A DNA stretch of 64,000 nucleotides. Origin: Microbulbifer sediminum. GTDB taxonomy: Bacteria; Pseudomonadota; Gammaproteobacteria; Pseudomonadales; Cellvibrionaceae. The number at the start of each line of letters is the position of its first letter. The first letter of the stretch is position 1. Shown piece by piece: positions 6,604 through 17,000 of this stretch. The notes under the pieces are model-generated. The model ran no database searches. It saw nothing but the letters and a program-made list of their open reading frames with translations, and had not been told where the DNA came from. Made by a program: the position numbers and the translations under genes. The stretch spans positions 1 to 64,000 of the forward strand of contig NZ_JAJSAP010000005.1 of assembly GCF_021729035.1 (NCBI RefSeq), read 5' to 3'.

Positions 6604-7934
6604 CAGCGCTCCTCCCGGTCGGCGTCGTCCAGCCCCGACTGGTAGTGCTTCCAGTACCGGGCTGCTCCCAGCAACAGCAGCGCAAACAGCGCAAACATCA
6701 ACGCGCCGCCGATATAGTCGCCGATCAGGTCGATGTAACGCAGGAATGCCGTGACCAGGATGGCCGCCACGCCGAGGAAAAAGTAGTGGGAAATCCCGCT
6801 GTGGATACCCCGTACCACCAGCCAGATACCGAAACCAATCATTACGAAGTTTGCAGTCACCTGGAAGTAAACCGCGTAATCGTCATTACCCAATGTTGAC
6901 ACGGTAAGGGCTGTCAGCCACAGGGCTCCCAGCAATACCGCCGGCAGGACCCAGCGTCCGGAAGCGCGCCCCAGCCACAGCGTGGGCAGCGCAAACAGGA
7001 TCAGTACCAGCCACATGCCCAGACGGTGCTGCCAGCCGGCATCCAGCAGTTCCTCCCAGGGACCGGCAAATCCCAGTACCAGCAGGGAGATCACCGCGAA
7101 ACGCAGGCACCAGACGGAAATAACCGCCGCGTAATCCCGGGCCATGTGCAGCTCGCGCCCGGACAACCAGTAGCCGAAAACAGAGAGCAACAGGAACATT
7201 GCCGCGGCCACCACCAGGTTCTCCACATGCAGGTCAAACAGGTAGAAGGAAGCGGACTCACGCCACAGGGCCGCAAGCGAATACTCGATCCAGAAACCGG
7301 TACTGGCGATCACCAGCAGCAACAGCAACACACTCTGGGGGCCGCGCAGCAGGACATACAGCATCGCGGCAATAAAAAGCGGGAACAGTGTGGGGTAAAA
7401 GCCGAAGCTTACCTCCATGAAAAACCACAGCAGGCCCAGCAGGCCGGCCTGCATGGCCAGCCATGGGTTGCGGGTGAGTAGCGCGAACGGCAGGCAGCCC
7501 AGCGCCCACCAGAAGATACCGTCGGGCATATATTCGCCCAGGTGGTAAATCTGGGCGATCAGGATGATCGAGGCCCCGAAGAACAGGTTACCCAGCAGGA
7601 ACAGCCCCACCCCGCCGCCATGATCCCCCTCCAGGTAGCGTTTCAGGCCCAGCCCCTGGGTACAGACGGTCAGGCCGATCAGGCCCCACATCCGCAGTGC
7701 CCGGGGGATATTGTCCCAGTTGGCGCCTAACAGGGTGATCAGGGCCAGGCCGATAAACAGGAACCCCAGCCCCACCAGCACGTTGTAACCGAAGGTGCGG
7801 TATCGGGCCTGCTGGTAGTCCACACCATAGCGGGCGCAGATGGCCGTCGCCTGCTCCCGGCTGATCAGCCCCTCGTCCACCCAGTCCGCGGATTCCCGGG
7901 CAAGGTCATTCTTCAGTAAACGGATCAGTCGCAT
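6603..7934 (-). CDS. DUF2157 multi-pass membrane protein
   Basis: A 443-residue inner-membrane protein. Residues 1-45 form a soluble DUF2157 head (RLLKNDLARESADW, then GLISREQA), followed by about twelve hydrophobic segments. The frame is open upstream to 8039, but ATG 7934 begins the recognisable domain. No strong ribosome site is visible. It forms a two-gene operon with the overlapping GDYXXLXY gene. Function unknown; the pair could form a membrane complex. Confidence 0.8.
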   Translation of the reverse strand: MRLIRLLKNDLARESADWVDEGLISREQATAICARYGVDYQQARYRTFGYNVLVGLGFLFIGLALITLLGANWDNIPRALRMWGLIGLTVCTQGLGLKRYLEGDHGGGVGLFLLGNLFFGASIILIAQIYHLGEYMPDGIFWWALGCLPFALLTRNPWLAMQAGLLGLLWFFMEVSFGFYPTLFPLFIAAMLYVLLRGPQSVLLLLLVIASTGFWIEYSLAALWRESASFYLFDLHVENLVVAAAMFLLLSVFGYWLSGRELHMARDYAAVISVWCLRFAVISLLVLGFAGPWEELLDAGWQHRLGMWLVLILFALPTLWLGRASGRWVLPAVLLGALWLTALTVSTLGNDDYAVYFQVTANFVMIGFGIWLVVRGIHSGISHYFFLGVAAILVTAFLRYIDLIGDYIGGALMFALFALLLLGAARYWKHYQSGLDDADREER

Positions 7935-8207
7935 GGGCCTTGGGCAAGTCCTGTTGGCTATGGGTTCTGTGGGCCGGCAAAATAAATCCGACGGTTCGGT
8001 CACAAGCCAGTATCCCACAGGCCCGGCCAGCCACACCACTCCTGCGGACAGCCGCGAAAGATCAACTATTAACTATAAGGCGCTAATTAGTCAGATCTAT
8101 CACAGCCATTTAAATAGATTATTTTTATTGATGAGGGTCACCCCATAGTATTGCACTCGTTCCAGACAAACAGACCCGAACATTCACTGCAACGAGGAGA
8201 CGACACT

Positions 8208-8774
8208 ATGTCCCGTTACATCGAATCCGAACTGAAACCCTTCCAGGCCAAGGCCTACCAGGCTGGCGACTTCTTCGACATCAGCGATGCTGATGTAAAA
8301 GGCAAGTGGTCCGTGTTCTTCTTCTACCCGGCCGACTTCACCTTTGTGTGTCCCACGGAGCTCGGCGACCTGGCCGACAACTATGAGGAGTTCAAGAAGC
8401 TGGGCGTGGAGATCTACTCCGTATCCACCGACACCCACTTCACCCACAAGGCGTGGCACGACACTTCCGAGACCATCGGCAAGATCCAGTTCCCGATGAT
8501 CGGTGACCCCACCGGCACCATCACCCGCAACTTCGGTGTGATGATCGAGGAAGAAGGCATCGCCGATCGCGGCACCTTCGTTATCGACCCGGAAGGCAAA
8601 ATCCAGCTGGTGGAGATCACTGCCGGCGGTATCGGTCGCGACGCCAGCGAGCTGCTGCGCAAGATCAAGGCCGCCCAGTATGTCGCCGAGCACCCCGGTG
8701 AGGTCTGCCCGGCCAAGTGGAAGGAAGGCGAGGAAACCCTGGCGCCGTCCCTGGACCTGGTCGGCAAGATCTAA
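8208..8774 (+). CDS. ahpC: Alkyl hydroperoxide reductase subunit C (peroxiredoxin)
   Basis: A typical two-Cys peroxiredoxin that reduces H2O2, organic peroxides and peroxynitrite in the cytoplasm. The peroxidatic Cys is in [10 protein letters not shown] (about residue 47) and the resolving Cys in EVCPAKW (about residue 165). The catalytic Thr/Pro/Cys environment (DFTFVCPTE) is intact. Length 188 matches the family. ATG 8208 follows AACGAGGAGA, a strong ribosome site. It is paired with ahpF, but a terminator lies between them, which would give more AhpC than AhpF, as the enzyme stoichiometry requires. Confidence 0.97.
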   Translation: MSRYIESELKPFQAKAYQAGDFFDISDADVKGKWSVFFFYPADFTFVCPTELGDLADNYEEFKKLGVEIYSVSTDTHFTHKAWHDTSETIGKIQFPMIGDPTGTITRNFGVMIEEEGIADRGTFVIDPEGKIQLVEITAGGIGRDASELLRKIKAAQYVAEHPGEVCPAKWKEGEETLAPSLDLVGKI

Positions 8775-8927
8775 GTCACTTCCCAATTGATTCCGGCCCC
8801 GACCGGAATCAAACGGGGCAAGAATGCGGGGGCCCGCCTGCCAGCGGGACCCACAGAGCCTCCGGGACTGCACCGGCAGTACGGCCCCTGCGCCTTCCCT
8901 CCTCCCCCGAGGGACCACCCCCAACCT

Positions 8928-8954
8928 GGCCCGCCCCCAAGCGGGCCCTTTTTG
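8928..8954 (+). terminator. Intercistronic terminator ahpC/ahpF
   Basis: A GGCCCGC/GCGGGCC stem (8928-8934 with 8941-8947) with a CCCCAA loop, followed by CTTTTTG. It lies about 25 bases before the ahpF start, so some read-through must occur unless ahpF has its own promoter. Confidence 0.8.
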
Positions 8955-8978
8955 ACCGAATACACACAGGACACACCG

Positions 8979-10586
8979 ATGTTGGATGCAAACCTGAAGA
9001 AACAGCTGGACACCTACCTGCAGAATATCGTCGACCCGATTGAGGTGCGTGTGTCCGGTGACAACACCCCCAAGTCCGCAGAGCTGGAAGAACTGGCGAA
9101 CGAAATCGCCGGCCTCTCACAGAAGATTGAGGCCAAGACGGGCAATGCAAAACGTACGCCCAGCATGGCCGTGGGCCCGGCGGGTGAAGAGCCCCGGGTG
9201 AACTTCGCCGGCATTCCCCTGGGACACGAATTCACCTCCCTGGTGCTCGCTCTGTTACAGGCCGGGGGACACCCCTCCAAGGCCGATCCGCAGGTGCTGG
9301 AGCAGATCCGCAACCTGGAAGGCGAATTCCACTTTGAAACCTATATCTCGCTGTCGTGCCAGAACTGCCCGGACGTGGTGCAGGCACTGAACCTGATGGC
9401 GACCCTGAACCCGAACATCACCCATACGATGATCGACGGTGCCCTGTTCCAGGATGAAGTCGAGCAGCACAACGTGATGGCCGTGCCCTCCGTCTACCTG
9501 AACGGCGAGCACTTCGCCCAGGGCCGCATGACCCTGCAGGAAATCGTCGACAAGATCGATACCGGCGCCGTCGAGCGCAAGGCTGCCGAGCTGGATGAAC
9601 GCGAGCCCTACGATGTGCTGGTGGTGGGCGGTGGCCCGGCCGGCGCCGCCGCGGCCATCTATGCCGCACGCAAGGGTATTCGTACCGGCCTGGTGGCCGA
9701 GCGGTTTGGCGGACAGGTAATGGATACCGTGGGAATCGAGAATTTTATCTCCGTACCCTATACCGAAGGTCCTAAATTGTCCGCGGGACTCGAGCAGCAC
9801 GTGAAGGAATACGGTGTGGATATCATTACCGAGCAGCGCGCCGCCGCAATCCAGCGCAACAAAATGCTGGAGCTGGAACTGCAGAGCGGCGCCACCCTCG
9901 CCAGCCGTTCTGTAGTGCTGGCCACCGGCGCCCGCTGGCGCGAACTTGGGGTGCCGGGTGAGGCCGAGTACCGCACCAAAGGTGTGGCCTACTGCCCCCA
10001 CTGCGACGGCCCCTTCTTCAAGGGCAGGCATGTGGCGGTGATCGGTGGCGGTAACTCCGGTATCGAGGCGGCCATCGACCTGGCGGGTATCGTCAAACAT
10101 GTAACCGTGCTTGAGTTTGCCGACACCCTGCGGGCCGACGATGTACTGGTGCGCAAGGCGCGCTCCATGGGTAACGTGGATATCATCATGAATGCCCAGA
10201 CCACCGAGATCCTCGGCGACGGTAACAAGGTCAATGGCCTGCGCTACACCGACCGGGTGAGCAGCGAAAGCCACGATCTCGAGCTGGCAGGTGTCTTTGT
10301 GCAGATCGGCCTGGTGCCCAATACCGAGTTCCTGCGCGACAGTGCTGTCGCCATGAATCCCATGGGTGAAATCGAGATCGATAGTCGTGGCACCACCTCG
10401 ATGCCCGGGGTATTCGCTGCCGGCGACGCCACCACCGTGCCTTACAAGCAGATTGTAATCTCCATGGGCCAGGGCGCCGCCGCGGCACTGGGTGCCTTTG
10501 ACTACCTGATTCGCCATTCCGAAGAAGAGGAGGGATCGGAGGCCACTGAGAGCGCCGAGCCGGAGCAACTGGCGCAAAGCGCATAA
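8979..10586 (+). CDS. ahpF: Alkyl hydroperoxide reductase subunit F
   Basis: The NADH-dependent flavoprotein disulfide reductase that recharges AhpC. The N-terminal glutaredoxin-like double domain (about residues 1-200) carries SCQNC. The FAD site [10 protein letters not shown] is near residue 216, the redox CPHC pair near residue 350, the NADH site [11 protein letters not shown] follows, and the C-terminal FAD motif is FAAGDATT. At 535 residues it is a little longer than the usual 520, mostly from an acidic C-terminal tail ([16 protein letters not shown]). ATG 8979 has AGGA upstream; the frame is open further back, but that part crosses the terminator and is Pro-rich. Confidence 0.97.
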   Translation: MLDANLKKQLDTYLQNIVDPIEVRVSGDNTPKSAELEELANEIAGLSQKIEAKTGNAKRTPSMAVGPAGEEPRVNFAGIPLGHEFTSLVLALLQAGGHPSKADPQVLEQIRNLEGEFHFETYISLSCQNCPDVVQALNLMATLNPNITHTMIDGALFQDEVEQHNVMAVPSVYLNGEHFAQGRMTLQEIVDKIDTGAVERKAAELDEREPYDVLVVGGGPAGAAAAIYAARKGIRTGLVAERFGGQVMDTVGIENFISVPYTEGPKLSAGLEQHVKEYGVDIITEQRAAAIQRNKMLELELQSGATLASRSVVLATGARWRELGVPGEAEYRTKGVAYCPHCDGPFFKGRHVAVIGGGNSGIEAAIDLAGIVKHVTVLEFADTLRADDVLVRKARSMGNVDIIMNAQTTEILGDGNKVNGLRYTDRVSSESHDLELAGVFVQIGLVPNTEFLRDSAVAMNPMGEIEIDSRGTTSMPGVFAAGDATTVPYKQIVISMGQGAAAALGAFDYLIRHSEEEEGSEATESAEPEQLAQSA

Positions 10587-10604
10587 CCTCCCATCATCAA
10601 TAGG

Positions 10605-10638
10605 GCAGCCGCGGCCAGCGCGGCTGCTCTTACTTTTT
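10605..10638 (+). terminator. Rho-independent terminator after ahpF
   Basis: Nine-base stem GCAGCCGCG/CGCGGCTGC (10605-10613 with 10619-10627), five-base loop, then TCTTACTTTTTG. Confidence 0.85.
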
Positions 10639-10793
10639 GCCTCACATTCCCCACCCGGTACGCCCACGGGTCATCATTTCCCCACAGGCCATTCGCCCTG
10701 TTCCTCGCCTCGCCACCGCGAAGCGACATTTCATGTGGAAAAATCTCGCCCGGAATCCATCCTTAGGGACACGGCGCTGAAAACCGGAACGAG

Positions 10794-12107
10794 ATGACTA
10801 CTTTCTCAAAAAACAACACCGGCCTGTTGCAGCTCGCGCTGAAAGCCATGGACCTCTATGAAGGCAAGATTGACGGCATTGTGGGTCCTCTGACCCTGTC
10901 CGCCATTCAGAAAGTCGAGGCTCTGGCATGCGACCGGCCCGGGGTGGAAAAGCCCGATGCTGAGGAGCCCGCGGAAAGGGTCGACGAGGTCGAGGACATC
11001 ATCGAGGACCAGGGCGCGAGTATCGAGCACGCACTGGTTTTCACCCTCAAGAACGAGGGCGGCTATGTCGACCATAAACTAGACCGTGGCGGCCCCACCA
11101 ACAAGGGCATCACCATTGGCACCCTGTCCGCCTACCTGGGCAGGAATGTAAGCAAGGCCGAGGTCAGGAACCTGAGTTATGAAACCATCCGGGACATTTA
11201 CAAGCGCAACTACTGGGATGCACTGAACCTGGACCATGTCGTCGACCAAAGCATTGCCACCGCCCTGTTCGACATAGGTGTGCTCTGCGGGACGGGTACC
11301 GCCGCAAGGCTGTGCCAGGACGTACTGGATATTCCCGAGACAAAGAAAATGGATGCCGGCACCCTGGAGGCGATCAACAGGGTCACCGATGACGAATTTA
11401 TTCCCGCCTTTATCGACCGGAACATCAGGCGATTTGAAGCCATTGTAAAAAAGCGACCCTCGCAGCGGGTTTTCCTGCGGGGCTGGAAGAACCGCGCCAA
11501 CCGGCTGCGCACACTGATCGAGACCGATTCCGTGGACGGCAAATCGCCGGAGTCTGTGCCGGACGAACCGGTTGGTGACGGTCTCTATACCCTCGCCGAC
11601 CAGGTGGGTGTGCCGCGGGACGATATCAGCAAGATGATCAACTGGCAGAATAAAAACCACCCCACCTCCAATCCGAGGTTCTGGGCGGTATTCAGGATCC
11701 GGGAACACTCCAGGAACAAGCGTCTCTTCGTCTTCGACCGGATCGCGAAAAAAGTCGAGCAATATCACGCCACACACGGCGAGGGCAGTGACCCCAATCA
11801 CGACGGTATTGCCACGGAATTTTCCAATACCCCGAACTCCCACATGAGCTCACTGGGCCTCTATCGTACTCTCAACGAATATACCGGGCGGCATGGCAAG
11901 TCCCTGCGCCTTGAGGGACTGGAGTCGAGCAACAGTAATGCATTCAAACGGGCCATCGTTTTGCACGGGGCGCATTACGCCGGAGATGACTGGGTGCGGC
12001 GCCACGGCCGTTGTGGACGCTCCTGGGGATGCCCTGCCGTGGAACACCGGATCGCCCCCGACCTGGTCAACAGGCTCAAGCAGGGCTCTCTGCTGCTGAT
12101 TTCCTGA
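10794..12107 (+). CDS. Fusion of PG-binding, GH108 and L,D-transpeptidase-like domains
   Basis: A 437-residue protein with three parts. Residues 8-45 look like a peptidoglycan-binding PG_binding_1 fold (DGIVGPLTLSAI). Residues 78-240 are a GH108 domain with the catalytic-Glu signature NEGGYVDHKLDRGGPTNKGI. The last 170 residues match the YkuD_2 (murein L,D-transpeptidase catalytic) family: SLGLYRTLNEYTG, then VLHGAHY and GRSWGCPAV with the active Cys in SxGC. Thus one chain may both cut glycan strands and act on peptide stems. There is no signal peptide, unusual for a cell-wall enzyme. It shares DRGGPT, LSAYLG and Q-RVFLRGW-type segments with the shorter GH108 gene at 4793, so the two are paralogues. 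The fusion is clear from sequence; the dual activity is inference. Confidence 0.82.
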   Translation: MTTFSKNNTGLLQLALKAMDLYEGKIDGIVGPLTLSAIQKVEALACDRPGVEKPDAEEPAERVDEVEDIIEDQGASIEHALVFTLKNEGGYVDHKLDRGGPTNKGITIGTLSAYLGRNVSKAEVRNLSYETIRDIYKRNYWDALNLDHVVDQSIATALFDIGVLCGTGTAARLCQDVLDIPETKKMDAGTLEAINRVTDDEFIPAFIDRNIRRFEAIVKKRPSQRVFLRGWKNRANRLRTLIETDSVDGKSPESVPDEPVGDGLYTLADQVGVPRDDISKMINWQNKNHPTSNPRFWAVFRIREHSRNKRLFVFDRIAKKVEQYHATHGEGSDPNHDGIATEFSNTPNSHMSSLGLYRTLNEYTGRHGKSLRLEGLESSNSNAFKRAIVLHGAHYAGDDWVRRHGRCGRSWGCPAVEHRIAPDLVNRLKQGSLLLIS

Positions 12108-12429
12108 CCCTGGTTGCACGGGCGCTGGACGCTCGCTACCAACCAAACCTGACCCGCCATATCCCCGATACGGGAATAATTTACCAGCTGCCAGGGGTAG
12201 GATTTCCCATCACCGGCGATTCGACACTGTCCCCGCCCAGCAAATGACTTGTTGACTTATTAACCAGAGCCTATACACTGAGTGCAGCTAGAAAATCAGC
12301 TCCTGTTGACCCACTCCGGTTTCGAAGCATTAGTCATAATCCTCGTTCTGTAGCATCCAATATCAGCCAATTTTCCGGCTCCCCCGAACTTTCGGGATAC
12401 CCATTATTCATCTCTATAGGACTTAAATT
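12108..12429 (+). other. Intergenic with cold-shock promoter and long leader
   Basis: About 320 bases. The right half contains the csp promoter (12249-12277) and a leader of roughly 145 bases. The left half holds no recognised element. Confidence 0.45.
12249..12277 (+). promoter_or_regulatory. Candidate promoter for cold-shock gene
   Basis: TTGTTG (12249-12254) and TATACA (12272-12277) are 17 bases apart. Transcription would start near 12284, giving a 5' leader of about 145 bases, similar to the long structured leader of E. coli cspA mRNA. Confidence 0.55.
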
Positions 12430-12639
12430 ATGTCTAACGCAGTTAAAGGCACCGTAAAGTGGTTTGACGAATCCAAGGGCTTTGGTTTTATCCAGCAGGA
12501 GTCCGGTCCCGACGTATTCGCCCACTACAGCGCCATTTCCGATTCGGGCTTCAAGACCCTGGAAGACGGCCAGCAGGTAGAGTTCAATGTCACCAAGGGC
12601 CCGAAAGGCCTGCAGGCAGAGAACATCACCGTTATCTGA
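12430..12639 (+). CDS. Cold-shock protein (CspA family)
   Basis: A 69-residue single cold-shock domain that binds single-stranded RNA and DNA and acts as an RNA chaperone. RNP1 is KGFGFI and RNP2 is VFAHYSAI; the start [11 protein letters not shown] is typical. An AGGA ribosome site lies eight bases before ATG 12430. It is monocistronic, with its own promoter, long leader and terminator. Whether it is cold-induced cannot be told from the coding sequence, but the long leader is suggestive. Confidence 0.96.
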   Translation: MSNAVKGTVKWFDESKGFGFIQQESGPDVFAHYSAISDSGFKTLEDGQQVEFNVTKGPKGLQAENITVI

Positions 12640-12703
12640 CCGGTGACAGGGCTGGCGCGACCGACTGGTGGCGCCCCCTGGTGTGACACTTACGTCGCGC
12701 AGG

Positions 12704-12732
12704 AAAAGCAGGGCCAGGGCCCTGCTTTTTTT
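12704..12732 (+). terminator. Rho-independent terminator after cold-shock gene
   Basis: GCAGGGCC/GGCCCTGC stem (12708-12715 with 12718-12725) flanked by an A-run and followed by seven T, effective on both strands. Confidence 0.88.
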
Positions 12733-13094
12733 ATGGCATGCACTAAATAACTGCGGTCATGCCGCAGACGCATCTCCCGCACAATTCCGGTAATTTAACC
12801 GCCTGCGGCATCCGCCCCTATGGCTCCTTGCACAGCCCGTGTCCCGGGGCGTCGAGCCGTTTCGACCGTGGCCCCTACCCTCCTTTAACCTGTCCTGATT
12901 GGCTGCATACCCCGCAACCCCAGCTGACAGCCCCCGACCCGGCTGATCTCCCTGATGCAGGCAAGGTCCATGCCCCTGCTAGCCATCCCCTCCTACAGGG
13001 AAAAATTTGCACACACCAGCGATTGCGCAAGTTCGATCATGCACATCCCCCCGCAGGGCGATACCATTTCCCTGAATTTTGCCTGGGACGGAAA

Positions 13095-13958
13095 ATGGAC
13101 AGCTACCAACGCTTACTGAAACTGCGGGCATATATCGGCGCGAACCTGGATGGGGACCTGGGCCTGGCCCGGCTCAGCCAGTGGGCCCACATATCACCGT
13201 ATCACCTGCACCGGCAGTTCTGCGCCACCTTCGGTTTCCCCCCGGCGCGCCTTATTGCGAGGCTGCGGTTGCGGCGGGCCTCCTACCAGCTTGCCTACCG
13301 ACCGGCACTGCCGATCACCCGGATTGCGCTGAAGACCGGCTACGCCAGTCCCGAGGCATTCTCCCGGGCCTTCAGTCGCATAGTGGGCCAGAGCCCCACG
13401 GCATTTCGCCACAGCCCCGACTGGGAACGCTGGGAAGAAAACCTCGGCGACATTGCAGAACAGGAGCCCACCAAAATGTACGACAGCACCACCCTCCGGG
13501 TCGAAATAGTGAACTTCCCCGCTTTGCGTGTGGCCCGCCTCGACCATGTGGGGCCGCCGCAATTACTCGGCAACACGCTACGGGACTTTATCCAGTGGCG
13601 CCGCGAGCAGCGGCTGCCACCCGCCCGCAGCCGCACCTTCAACCTGGTGTTCGACAACCCGGCCAGCGTGGATCCCGCAGACTACCGCCTGGGCCTCTGT
13701 GCGCAGACGGAAAAACCTGTGGAACCGAATGGGGCGGGGGTCTTGTCCGACACCATTCCCGCGGGCCGCTGCGCCCGGGTGCGTCACACCGGCCCAGACG
13801 CGGGACTCGAACCCCTGGTGCGCCGCCTCTACGGGCAGTGGTTGCCGGCCTCGGGAGAGGTGCTGCGGGATTACCCGTTATTTTTTGAACGCGTCAGCTT
13901 TTACCCGGACGTGGCCGAACCGGAGATGATCACTGATGTCTTCCTGCCACTGGCATAG
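13095..13958 (+). CDS. AraC-type regulator with GyrI-like ligand domain
   Basis: A 287-residue regulator with the DNA-binding domain first. Residues 1-105 hold the two AraC helix-turn-helix motifs: LARLSQWAHISPYHLHRQF, then ITRIALKTGYASPEAFSRAF. From about residue 130 comes a GyrI-like (SOUL/BmrR effector-like) domain with VEIVNFPALRVARLDHVGP and a C-terminal ITDVFLPL. Such MarA/Rob-like fusions bind hydrophobic or cationic ligands and control efflux or stress genes. ATG 13095 follows GGGACGG; the upstream extension is Pro-rich and probably untranslated. It sits convergent to the efflux operon at 14-21.7 kb, so a regulatory link is possible but not shown. Confidence 0.85.
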   Translation: MDSYQRLLKLRAYIGANLDGDLGLARLSQWAHISPYHLHRQFCATFGFPPARLIARLRLRRASYQLAYRPALPITRIALKTGYASPEAFSRAFSRIVGQSPTAFRHSPDWERWEENLGDIAEQEPTKMYDSTTLRVEIVNFPALRVARLDHVGPPQLLGNTLRDFIQWRREQRLPPARSRTFNLVFDNPASVDPADYRLGLCAQTEKPVEPNGAGVLSDTIPAGRCARVRHTGPDAGLEPLVRRLYGQWLPASGEVLRDYPLFFERVSFYPDVAEPEMITDVFLPLA

Positions 13959-14062
13959 GAGTATTGGCCCGGCGACTTAACCGGCACCCGGGGAACGGGT
14001 CATCGGCGATCACCCGGAAACCCCCGGCTTCTCTCCAGGCACCGACATACCTGCAAGCATTC

Positions 14063-17000
14063 TCAGGAACACTTCCCGGCGAAGAAGCGCTGGTACATCA
14101 CTGGCACCACAAGCATATTCAGCGCTGTCGAGCTGATCAGGCCGCAGAGGATCACAATAGCCATGGGTGCCTGAATCTCACTCCCGGGCTGCCCCGCGGC
14201 AAGAGCCAGCGGAACCAGGGCAAATGCCGTGGCCAGGGCGGTCATCAAAATAGGCACCAGCCGCTCCTCGGCCCCGCGCCGGATCGCAGATCCCAGGTCC
14301 AGTCCCCCGTCCCTTTGCAGCCGCCCGATATGGTCCACCAGGATCACACCGTTGCGTGTGGCAATACCGAACAACGTGATAAAGCCGATTACGGCCGCAA
14401 TGGTGACAATGCCATCGGTGAGCCAGACACCCACCACCCCGCCAATCAGGGCCAGGGGCAGGTTCAGCATCACCAGCCAGGCCTCCCGGGTATTGCCGAA
14501 GGCGGCCACCAACAACAGGAAAATCCCCACAATAACCAGTGCTCCCAGCAACATCAGGCGGGTCCCGGCGGCTTCCGCACTCTCGAACTGGCCGCCGTAC
14601 TCGATGTGGTAACCGGTGGGCAGGGAGATGCTCTCCCCTAGTGCCACACGGATGTCCTCTACCACGCTGATCAGGTCACGACCAGCGACATTCGCCATGA
14701 CCACCAGCTTGCGCTGCACATTTTCGCGGCTGATGGTGTTGGCCCCCCGCTCACGACGGATATCGGCGATCGCGGCGAATGGCACCCGTGCCCCACTGTC
14801 GAGGGTCAGCATGGTCTCGCGCAGGGTGTCGATATTGTCCCGGGCGGACTCGGGGAAACGCACCACCAGGTCGAAACTCGCCTGCCCTTCCAGGATCCTG
14901 CCCACTTCCGTGCCAGTGAAAGCGGTTTCCAGTGCCTCGGCCGCCTCAGCAACCGTCATGCCGTAGTTGGCCAGTGCCGGTCGATTGAAATTGACGGCGA
15001 CAAAGGGAATCTCGCTCTGCTGTTCCATCGCCACGTCCACGGCCCCGGGAATTTCCGCCACCCGGGACTCCACCTGTTTACCGAGGCGGCGCAGTTCAAA
15101 CAGGTCCTCACCGAAAACCTTAATCGCGATATTCGCCCGCGTGCCGGACAGCATATGGTCGATCCGGTGAGAGATGGGCTGGCCGATGATGACATTGGTA
15201 CCGGGGATGCTGGCAAAGCGCTGCCGCAGGCTCGCCAGTAACTGCGACTTGTCCCGCTCCTGCATCGCCAGAGTGACGTCGATCTCAGAGGCGAACACCT
15301 GCTGCGCATGGGGGTCCAGCTCGGCACGACCGGTGCGGCGTGCGGTGGCTACCACCTCTGGCTGCTCCAGGAGAATTTTCTCGACGCGCTGGCCGATTTC
15401 ATTTGAAGTCTCGAGTGATGTTCCCGGCAGGGTGACCACGCTGATGGTCAGGCTGCCCTCATTGAATTCCGGCAGGAAACCCCGGCCCGCCAGCATCAGC
15501 CCGGCAATGGCTGCGATAAGCAGGGCGGAGGACCCCAGCAGGACGCTGCGCCAGTAGCGCATGGCACCGGACAGGAGCGGCCGGTAACGGACCTTCAACC
15601 AGCTGATAAAGCGGGTATCGTGATCCTCATGCACCGGCTTGCTGTTGGGTAATAACAGTAGTGACAGTACTGGTGTGACGGTGACAGCAACCAGCAGCGA
15701 CGCCGCCAGCGCTACCACGTAAGCCAGGCCCAGGGGCTCAAGCAACCGCCCCTCCACGCCGCTGAGAAAAAACAGCGGCAGGAACACCAGGATGATGATC
15801 AGCGTCGCGAATACAATCGACCCCTCGATTTCGCGGGTCGCATCGAACACCACGGCGACATTGCTACGTCGCTCTGACTCCGGCAGGGCATGGTTTTCCC
15901 GCAGGCGCCGCACAATGTTTTCCACCACGATAATGGCATCGTCCACGAGCGCCCCCAGCGCGATCGCCATGCCACCCAGCGTCATGGTGTTGATGCTGCC
16001 CCCCAGGTAACGGATCACCAACACTGCCACCAGCAGCGACAGCGGGATTGCCAGCAGCGCGATGCCGGTTGCCCGTGCGCTGAACAGGAAGGCGAACATG
16101 ATCGCGACAACCAGGATGGCCCCGTCCCGGAGGGCGGCAGCGAGGTTGTCGATCGCAACGTTGATAAAATCGGCCTGGCGGAATGCATCCGTCTCGATCC
16201 GCATTCCCTCGGGCAGCGATGCCTGGATATCATCAATCACGGTATCCAGGCGTTTTGTCAGGGCCAGCGTGTTCACGTTGGGCTGTTTCTGGATACCCAG
16301 CACCACCGCCGCCTCGCCGCGGTAGGAGCCGGTACCACGCCGCGGTGCCGGACCTGTCTCGACACTGGCGAGGTCGCGCACCTGCACCGGCACTCCATCG
16401 CGGGTGGTCACCACCGCCTGGCGTATATCCTCCAGGCCTCTGGCCCGGCCGACGCCCTGGATCAGGAACTCCTGATCGTTCTCGGTGATAAAGCCGGCGG
16501 AAGAATTGCGGCTGGCGGCGGCCACCGCGTCACGCAGCTCGCCCAGGGTGACACCGTAGGTCGCCAGGCGCTCCGGTGTGGCAACCACCTGAAACTGCCG
16601 TGTCTGGCCACCGGTGGGAATCACCTCGGCTACCCCCGGCACCGCCAGCAGGCGGCGGCGCACGACCCAGTCAGCCGTGGTCTTCAGGGTCATCTCGTCG
16701 TGCACATCGGAAGAAAGGGCGATAAACAGGATCTCGCCCATGATCGAAGTAACCGGGGCAAGTACCGGTGATGGCAGGTCCGGGGGCAGCGATGCGCGTA
16801 CGGTCTGCAGCTTCTCACTGACGATCTGCCGGGCACGATAGATATCCATGCCCCACTCGAACTCCACCGTGACCACACTGATACCGATACCGCTGTTGGA
16901 GCGCACGCGCCGCACGCCGCTGGCACCATTCATGGCAGTTTCCAGCGGGAATGTAACCAGTCGCTCGACATCCTCTGGCGGCATCCCGTGCGCCTCCGCC

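Noticed and set aside
8085-8207. OxyR operator upstream of ahpC
   Set aside because: CTAT and ATAG tetramers occur but not with the seven-base spacing of the OxyR consensus.
4793-12107. Prophage suggested by the two GH108 lysin-like genes
   Set aside because: No terminase, capsid, tail or phage regulator gene lies nearby, and the genes between them are ordinary chromosomal genes.
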